64,000 nucleotides of DNA from Otis tarda (taxonomy: Eukaryota; Chordata; Aves; Otidiformes; Otididae), in the NCBI GenBank assembly GCA_026413225.1, contig JAPMTP010000074.1, positions 104,501-168,500 on the forward strand. The letters run 5' to 3'. Shown here in pieces: positions 56,641 to 64,000 of this stretch. Every line of letters begins with the position of its first letter. Position 1 is the first letter of the stretch. The notes under the pieces were generated by a model. It searched no databases. It was not told the DNA's origin and worked only from the letters and a program-made list of their open reading frames with translations. A program made the translations under genes and the position numbers.

Positions 56641-59047
56641 TGCGCTGCCAATGGCCGCTGAGGAGCAGCAAGAGCTTGAGTGGCTGGCACTTTTGGTGTG
56701 GGAGCAATCGTCAGACATTCTTGATTTTTCGGGGTTTTTTTTCGGGGGGCGCCCACGTGCAGCTGGTGTCAAATGTCAAAGCCCTGCTCCTCAGGGAAAG
56801 CCCGGAGCCCCAGTGGTGCTGTAGATGCGCTGCCAATGGCCACTGAGGAGCAGCAAGAGCTTGAGTGGCTGGCACTTTTGGTGTGGGAGCAATCGTCCGA
56901 CGTTCGTGATTTTTCTGGTTTTTTTTCGGTGGGCGCCCAGGTGCAGCTGGTGGCAAACTTCGAAGCCCTGCTCCTCAGGGAAAGCCCGGAGCCCCAATGT
57001 CTGTGGTGCTGTAGATGCGCTGCCAATGGCCGCGGAGGAGCAGCAAGAGCTTGAGTGGCTGGCACTTTTGGTGTGGGAGCAATCGTCCGACGTTCGTGAT
57101 TTTTCAGGGGATTTTTTCGGGGGGCGCTCTGGTGCAGCTGGTGGCAAAATTCGAAGCCCTGCTCCTCAGGGAAAGCCCGGAGCCCCAATGTCTGTGGTGC
57201 TGTAGATACGCTGCCAATGGCCGCTGAGGAGCAGCAAGAGCTTGAGTGGCTGGCACTTTTGGTGTGGGAGCAATCGTCCGACGTTCGTGATTTTTGGGGG
57301 TCTTTTTCGGTGGGCGCCAGGTGCAGCTGGTGGCAAATGTGGAAGCCCTGCTCTTCAGGGAAAGCCCGGAGCCCCAATGTCTGTGGTGCTGTAGATGCGC
57401 TGGCAATGGCCGCTGAGGAGCAGCAAGAGCTTGAGTGGCTGGCACTTTTGGTGTGGGAGCAATCGTCCGACGTTCGTGATTTTTTGGGTTTTTTTTTCGA
57501 GGGGCTCCCAGGTGCAGCTGGTGGCAAACGTCGAAGCCCTGCTCCTCAGGGAAAGCCCGCAGCCCCAATGTCTGTACTGCTGTAGATGCGCTGCCAATGG
57601 CCGCTGAGGAGCAGCAAGAGCTTGAGTGGCTGGCACTTTTGGTGTGGGAGCAATCGTCCGACGTTCGTGATTTTTTGGGGTCTTTTTCGGTGGGCGCCCA
57701 GGTGCAGCTGGTGGCAAACGTCGAAGCCCTGCTCTTCAGGGAAAGCCCGGAGCCCCAATGTCTGTGGTGCTGTAGATGCGCTGGCAATGGGCGCTGAGGA
57801 GCAGCAAGAGCTTGAGTGGCTGGCACTTTTGGTGTGGGAGCAATCGTCCGACGTTCGTGATTTTTCTGGGGGTTTTTTTCCGGGGGCGCCCAGGTGCAGC
57901 TGGTGGCAAACTTCGAAGCCCTGCTCCTCAGGGAAAGCCCGGAGCCCCAGTGGTGCTGTAGATGCGCTGCCAATGGCCGCTGAGGAGCAGCAAGAGCTTG
58001 AGTGGCTGGCACTTTTGGTGTGGGAGCAATCGTCCGACGTTCGTGATTTTTCGGGGTTTTTTTTTTGGGGCGCCCAGGTGCAGCTGGTGGCAAACGTCGA
58101 AGCCCTCCTCCTCAGGGAAAGCCCGGAGCCCCAGTGTCTGTGGTGCTGTAGATGCGCTGGCAATGGCCGCTGAGGAGCAGCAAGAGCTTGAGTGGCTGGC
58201 ACTTTTGGTGTGGGAGCAATCGTCCGACGTTCGTGATTTTTGGGGTTTTTTCGGGGGCGCCCAGGTGCAGCTAATGGCAAACGTCGAAGCCCTGCTCCTC
58301 TGGGATAGACCGAAGCTCAAATGTCTGTGCTGCTGTAGATGCGCTGCCAATGGCCGCTGAGGAGCAGCAAGAGCTTGAGTGGCTGGCACTTTTGGTGTGG
58401 CAGCAATCGTCCGACGTTCGTGATTTTTGGGGTTTTTTTTCGGGGGGCGCCCAGGTGCAGCTAATGGCAAACGTCGAAGCCCTGCTCCTCTGGGAAAGCC
58501 CGGAGCTCAAATGTCTGTGCTGCTGTAGATGCGCTGCCAATGGCCGCTGAGGAGCAGCAAGAGCTTGAGTGGCTGGCACTTTTGGGGTGGGAGCAATCGT
58601 CCGACGTTCGTGATGTTTCTGGGTTTTTTTTCGGGGGGCGCCCAGGTGCAGCTGGTGGCAAACGTCGAAGCCCTGCTCCTCAGGGAAAGCCCGGAGCCCC
58701 AATGTCTGTGCTGCTGTAGATGCGCTGCCAATGGCCGCTGAGGAGCAGCAAGAGCTTGAGTGGCTGGCACTTTTGGTGTGGGAGCAATCGTCCGACGTTC
58801 GTGATTTTTTGGGTTTTTTTTTCGGGGGCGCCCAGGTGCAGCTGGTGGCAAACTTCGAAGCCCTGCTCCTCAGGGAAAGCCCGGAGCCCCAATGTCTGTG
58901 GTGCTGTAGATGCGCTGCCAATGGCCGCTGAGGAGCAGCAAGAGCTTGAGTGGCTGGCACTTTTGGTGTGGGAGCAATCGTCTGACGTTCGTGATTTTTC
59001 GGGGTCTTTTTCGGGGGGCGCCCAGGTGCAGCTGATGACAAACGTCG

Positions 59048-60995
59048 ATGCCCTACTCTTCAGGGAAAGCCCGGAGCCCCAATGTCTGTGGTGCTGTAGA
59101 TGCGCTGCCAATGGCCGCTGAGGAGCAGCAAGAGCTTGAGTGGCTGGCACTTTTGGTGTGGGAGCAATCGTCCAATGTTAGTGATTTTTCGGGGTTTTTT
59201 TTCAGGGGGCGCCCAGGTGCAGCTGGTGGCAAACGTCAAAGCCCTGCTCCTCAGGGAAAGCCTGGAGCTCCAATGTCTGTGGTGCTGTAGATGCGCTGCC
59301 AATGGGCGCTGAGGAGCAGCAAGAGCTTGAGTGGCTGGCACTTTTGGTGTGGCAGCAATCGTCAGACATTCTTGATTTTTCGGGTTTTTTTTCGAGGGGC
59401 GCCCACGTTCAGCTGGTGTCAAATGTCAAAGCCCTGCTCCTCAGGGAAAGCCCGGAGCCCCAATGTCTGTGGTGCTGTAGATGCGCTGCCAATGGCCGCT
59501 TTAGAGCACCAAGTGCTTGAGAGGCTGGCACTTTTGGTGTGGGAGCAATCGTCCGACGTTCGTGATTTTTCTGGGGTTTATTTTTGGGGGGCGCCCAGGT
59601 GCAGCTGGTGGCAAACTTCGAAGCCCTGCTCCTCAGGGAAAGCCCGGAGCCCCAGTGTCTGTGGTGCTGTAGATGCACTGCCAATGGCTGGTGAGGAGCA
59701 GCAAGAGCTTGAGTGGCTGGCACTTTTGATGTGGGAGCAATCGTCCGAAGTTCTTGATTTTTCGGGGTCTTTTTCGGTGGGCGCCCAGGTGCAGCTGGTG
59801 GCAAACGTCGAAGCCCTGCTCTTCAGGGAAAGCCCGGAGCCCCAATGTCTGTGGTGCTGTAGATGCGCTGCCATTGGCCGCTGAGGAGCAGCAAGAGCTT
59901 GAGTGGCTGGCACTTTTGGTGTGGGAGCAATCGTCCGACGTTCGTGATTTTTCTGGGGTTTTTTTCGGGGGCGCCCAGGTGCAGCTGGTGGCAAACTTCG
60001 AAGCCCTGCTCCTCAGGGAAAGCCGGAGCCCCAGTGGTGCTGTAGATGCGCTGCCAATGGCCGCTGAGGAGCAGCAAGAGCTTGAGTGGCTGGCACTTTT
60101 GGTGTGGGAGCAATCGTCCGACGTTCGTGATTTTTCGGGGTTTTTTTTTTTTGGGGCGCCCAGGTGCAGCTGGTGGCAAACGTCGAAGCCCTCCTCCTCA
60201 GGGAAAGCCCGGAGCCCCAATGTCTGTGCTGCTGTAGATGCGCTGGCAATGGCCGCTGAGGAGCAGCAAGAGCTTGAGTGGCTGGCACTTTTGGTGTGGG
60301 AGCAATCGTCCGACGTTCGTGATTTTTCAGGGTTTTTTTTCGGGGGCGCCCACGTGCAGCTGGTGGCAAACTTCGAAGCCCTGCTCCTCAGGGAAAGACC
60401 GGAGCCCCAATGTCTGTGGTGCTGTAGATGCGCTGCCAATGGCCGCTGAGGAGCAGCAAGAGCTTGAGTGGCTGGCACTTTTGGTGTGAGAGCAATCGTC
60501 CGACGTTCGTGATTTTTGGGGTTTTTTTTCGGCGGGCGCCCAGGTGCAGCTAATGGCAAACGTCGAAGCCCTGCTCCTCTGGGAAAGCCCGGAGCTCAAA
60601 TGTCTGTGCTGCTGTAGATGCGCTGCCAATGGCCGCTGAGGAGAAGCAAGAGCTTGAGTGGCTGGCACTTTTGGGGTGGGAGCAATCGTCCGACGTTCGT
60701 GATTTTTCGGGGTTTTTTTTCGGGGGGCGCCCAGGTGCAGCTGGTGGCAAACGTCGAAGCCCTGCTCCTCAGGGAAAGCCCGGAGCCCCAATGTCTGTGC
60801 TGCTGTAGATGCGCTGCCAATGGCCGCTGAGGAGCAGCAAGAGCTTGAGTGGCTGGCACTTTTGGTGTGGGAGCAATCGTCCGACGTTCGTGATTTTTTG
60901 GGTTTTTTTTTTCGGGGGGCGCCCAGGTGCAGCTGGTGGCAAACTTCGAAGCCCTGCTCCTCAGGGAAAGCCCGGAGCCCCAATGTCTGTGGTGC
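59048..60995. repeat. Higher-order block H2, copy 2
   Basis: Offset of 9,665 bases from copy 1, including the gctttagagc variant at 59498 and the tccaatgttagtgat variant near 59,171. Confidence 0.8.
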
Positions 60996-63900
60996 TGTAG
61001 ATGCGCTGCCAATGGCCGCTGAGGAGCAGCAAGAGCTTGAGTGGCTGGCACTTTTGGTGTGGGAACAATCGTCCGACGTTCGTGATTTTTCAGGGTTTTT
61101 TTTCGGGGGCGCCCACGTGCAGCTGGTGGCAAACTTCGAAGCCCTGCTCCTCAGGGAAAGACCGGAGCCCCAATGTCTGTGCTGCTGTAGATGCGCTGCC
61201 AATGGCCGCTGAGGAGCAGCAAGAGCTTGAGTGGCTGGCACTTTTGGTGTGGGAGCAATCGTCCGACGTTAGTGATTTTTGGGGTTTTTTTTCGGGGGGC
61301 GCCCAGGTGCAGCTAATGGCAAACGTCGAAGCCCTGCTCCTCTGGGAAAGCCCGGAGCCCCAATGTCTGTGGTGCTGTAGATGCGCTGCCAATGGCCGCT
61401 GAGGAGCAGCAAGAGCTTGAGTGGCTGGCACTTTTGTTGTGGGAGCAATCGTCCAATGTTCGTGATTTTTCGGGGTTTTTTTTCAGGGGGCGCCCAGGTG
61501 CAGCTGGTGGCAAAAGTCGAAGCCCTGCTCTTCAGGGAAAGCCCGGAGCCCCAGTGTCTGTGGTGCTGTAGATGCGCTGCCAATGGCCACTGAGGAGCAG
61601 CAAGAGCTTGAGTGGCTGGCACTTTTGGTGTGGGAGCAATCGTCCGACGTTCGTGATTTTTCTGGTTTTTTTTCGGTGGGAGCCCAGGTGTAGCTGGTGG
61701 CAAACTTCGAAGCCCTGCTCGTCAGGGAAAGCCCGGAGCCCCAATGTCTGTGGTGCTGTAGATGCACTGCCAATGGCCGGTGAGGAGCAGCAAGAGCTTG
61801 AGTGGCTGGCACTTGTGATGTGGGAGCAATCGTCCGAAGTTCTTGATTTTCCGGGGTCTTTTTCGGTGGGCGCCCAGGTGCAGCTGGTGGCAAACATCGA
61901 AGCCCTGCTCTTCAGGGAAAGCCCGGAGCCCCAATATCTGTGGTGCTGTAGATGCGCTGCCAATGTCCGCTGAGGAGCAGCAAGAGCTTGAGTGGCTGGC
62001 ACTTTTGGTGTGGGAGCAATCGTCCGACGTTCGTGATTTTTTGGGGTCTTTTTCGGGGGGCGCCCAGGTGCAGCTGATGACAAACGTCGATGCCCTACTC
62101 TTCAGGGAAAGCCCGGAGCCCCAATGTCTGTGGTGCTGTAGATGCGCTGCCAATGGCCGCTGAGGAGCAGCAAGAGCTTGAGTGGCTGGCACTTTTGGTG
62201 TGGGAGCAATCGTCCGACGTTCGTGATTTTTCAGGGGATTTTTTTCGGGGGGCGCTCTGGTGCAGCTGGTGGCAAAATTCGAAGCCCTGCTCCTCAGGGA
62301 AAGCCCGGAGCCCCAATGTCTGTGGTGCTGTAGATACGCTGCCAATGGCCGCTGAGGAGCAGCAAGAGCTTGAGTGGCTGGCACTTTTGGTGTGGGAGCA
62401 ATCGTCCGACGTTCGTGATTTTTGGGGGTCTTTTTCGGTGGGCGCCAGGTGCAGCTGGTGGCAAATGTGGAAGCCCTGCTCTTCAGGGAAAGCCCGGAGC
62501 CCCAATGTCTGTGGTGCTGTAGATGCGCTGCCAATGGCCGCTGAGGAGCAGCAAGAGCTTGAGTGGCTGGCACTTTTGGTGTGGGAGCAATCGTCCGACG
62601 TTCGTGATTTTTCGGGGATTTTTTTCGAGGGGCTCCCAGGTGCAGCTGGTGGCAAACGTCGAAGCCCTGCTCCACAGGGAAAGCCCGCAGCCCCAATGTC
62701 TGTGCTGCTGTAGATGCGCTGCCAATGGCCGCTGAGGAGCAGCAAGAGCTTGAGTGGCTGGCACTTTTGGTGTGGGAGCAATCGTCCGACGTTCGTGATT
62801 TTTGGGGTTTTTTTTCAGGGGGCGCCCAGGTGCAGCTAATGGCAAACGTCGAAGCCCTCCTCCTCAGGGAAAGCCCGGAGCCCCAATGTCTGTGCTGCTG
62901 TAGATGCGCTGCCAATGGCCGCTGAGGAGCAGCAAGAGCTTGAGTGGCTGGCACTTTTGGTGTGGGAGCAATCGTCCGACGTTCGTGATTTTTCAGGGTT
63001 TTTTTCGGGGGGCGCCCACGTGCAGCTGGTGGCAAACTTCGAAGCCCTGCTCCTCAGGGAAAGCCCGGAGCCCCAATGTCTGTGCTGCTGTAGATGCGCT
63101 GCCAATGGCCGCTGAGGAGCAGCAAGAGCTTGAGTGGCTGGCACTTTTGGGGTGGGAGCAATCGTCCGACGTTAGTGATTTTTGGGGTTTTTTTTCGGGG
63201 GGCGCCCAGGTGCAGCTAATGGCAAACGTCGAAGCCCTGCTCCTCTGGGAAAGCCCGGAGCTCAAATGTCTGTGCTGCTGTAGATGCGCTGCCAATGGCC
63301 GCTGAGGAGCAGCAAGAGCTTGAGTGGCTGGCACTTTTGGGGTGGGAGCAATCGTCTGACGTTCGTGATTTTTCGGGGTTTTTTTTCGGGGGGCGCCCAG
63401 GTGCAGCTGGTGGCAAACGTCGAAGCCCTGCTCCTCAGGGAAAGCCCGGAGCCCCAATGTCTGTGGTGCTGTAGATGCGCTGCCAATGGCCGCTGAGGAG
63501 CAGCAAGAGCTTGAGTGGCTGGCACTTTTGGTGTGGCAGCAATCGTCCGACGTTCGTGATTTTTTGGGGTCTTTTTCGGTGGGCGCCCAGGTGCAGCTGG
63601 TGGCAAACATCGAAGCCCTGCTCTTCAGGGAAAGCCCGGAGCCCCAATATCTGTGGTGCTGTAGATGCGCTGCCAATGTCCGCTGAGGAGCAGCAAGAGC
63701 TTGAGTGGCTGGCACTTTTGGTGTGGGAGCAATCGTCCGACGTTCGTGATTTTTTGGGGTCTTTTTCGGGGGGCGCCCAGGTGCAGCTGATGACAAACGT
63801 CGATGCCCTACTCTTCAGGGAAAGCCCGAAGCCCCAATGTCTGGGATGCTGTAGATGCGCTGCCAATGGCCGCTGAGGAGCAGCAAGAGCTTTAGTGGCT

Positions 63901-64000
63901 GGCACTTTTGGGGTGGGAGCAATCGTCCAATGTTCGTGATTTTTCGGGGTTTTTTTTCAGGGGGCGCCCAGGTGCAGCTGGTGGCAAAAGTCGAAGCCCT

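Larger units (their letters stand above)
26209..64000. repeat. GC-rich satellite array, 189-191-bp monomer, about 198 copies
   Basis: Head-to-tail monomers, all in one orientation, running off the right edge. Constant landmarks per monomer: ggtgcagctggtggcaaacg, ctgctcctcagggaaagccc, tgctgtagatgcgctgccaa, gaggagcagcaagagcttga, gtggctggcacttttggtgt, gagcaatcgtccgacgttcg. Length variation sits mostly in one short G/T tract (gggg, T5-T12, cggggg). Common variants are cttcg for cgtcg, a 6-base loss (ccccagtggtgc), aattt/catttt, ctctgggaaag and tcttcaggg. Size and arrangement resemble the roughly 190-bp centromeric or pericentromeric satellites known in several bird orders; I cannot assign a named family. 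Long open frames exist on both strands but carry no protein signature. Confidence 0.97.

Noticed and set aside
26209..64000. Very long open frames on both strands of the satellite (up to about 550 codons, for example 55,095-56,756 minus)
   Set aside because: The monomer length is not a fixed multiple of three, the same DNA is open in several frames on both strands, and the peptides are repetitive with no known domain. This is what a stop-poor GC-rich repeat gives by chance.
26209..64000. CENP-B box in the monomer (ttcgtgatttttcggg)
   Set aside because: The two half motifs TTCG and CGGG are present, but separated by 8 bases instead of the required 7, and the central A is not in place. Many monomers also lose CGGG.
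26209..64000. CRISPR array
   Set aside because: Adjacent units are near-identical along their whole length, with no short repeat plus unique spacer pattern, and the context is vertebrate.

Overview
The window reads as avian genomic DNA. It carries CR1 LINE sequence of the bird/reptile type, spliced exons of a large axonemal gene, a class II endogenous retrovirus, and a long GC-rich tandem satellite with a monomer of about 190 bp, a size common for bird centromeric or pericentromeric repeats. There is no bacterial-style gene organisation. The species cannot be named from the sequence alone.

Layout. (1) 1-1,898 is flanking DNA with no recognisable gene. (2) 1,957-16,515, minus strand: at least 18 consecutive, phase-compatible exons from the middle of HYDIN (central-pair apparatus protein of motile cilia), plus one terminal-type exon with a stop codon and an ATTAAA signal. 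The gene is cut at its 5' side, one exon has lost the frame, and the terminal exon does not join in phase to the exon before it. (3) About 16,565-20,147, minus strand: a CR1 LINE with an intact ORF1 (zinc-knuckle-like, coiled coil, esterase) and an ORF2 (endonuclease plus reverse transcriptase) broken by frameshifts and lacking its 3' end. (4) 20,148-20,595 and 26,209-64,000: a satellite array of about 200 monomers of 189-191 bp with clear higher-order organisation; it runs off the right edge. (5) 20,596-26,208, minus strand: a betaretrovirus-like provirus inserted inside a satellite monomer. It has two 487-bp LTRs, a perfect 6-bp target duplication, a Lys-tRNA primer site, a frameshifted gag, no recognisable protease or reverse transcriptase, and a mosaic of env transmembrane remnants between two poly(A) tracts.

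How it fits together. Nothing here is an operon. The only host gene is HYDIN. Its exons keep phase over about 1,190 codons with a single frameshift, so this is either a recently truncated HYDIN duplicate beside a satellite block, or a HYDIN locus in which one intron holds a CR1 and a satellite array of more than 43 kb. The order of events for the repeats is readable: satellite first, provirus later (about 1% LTR divergence), with satellite amplification in multi-monomer blocks. Many long open frames exist in the satellite on both strands; they are a by-product of a stop-poor repeat and are not annotated as genes.
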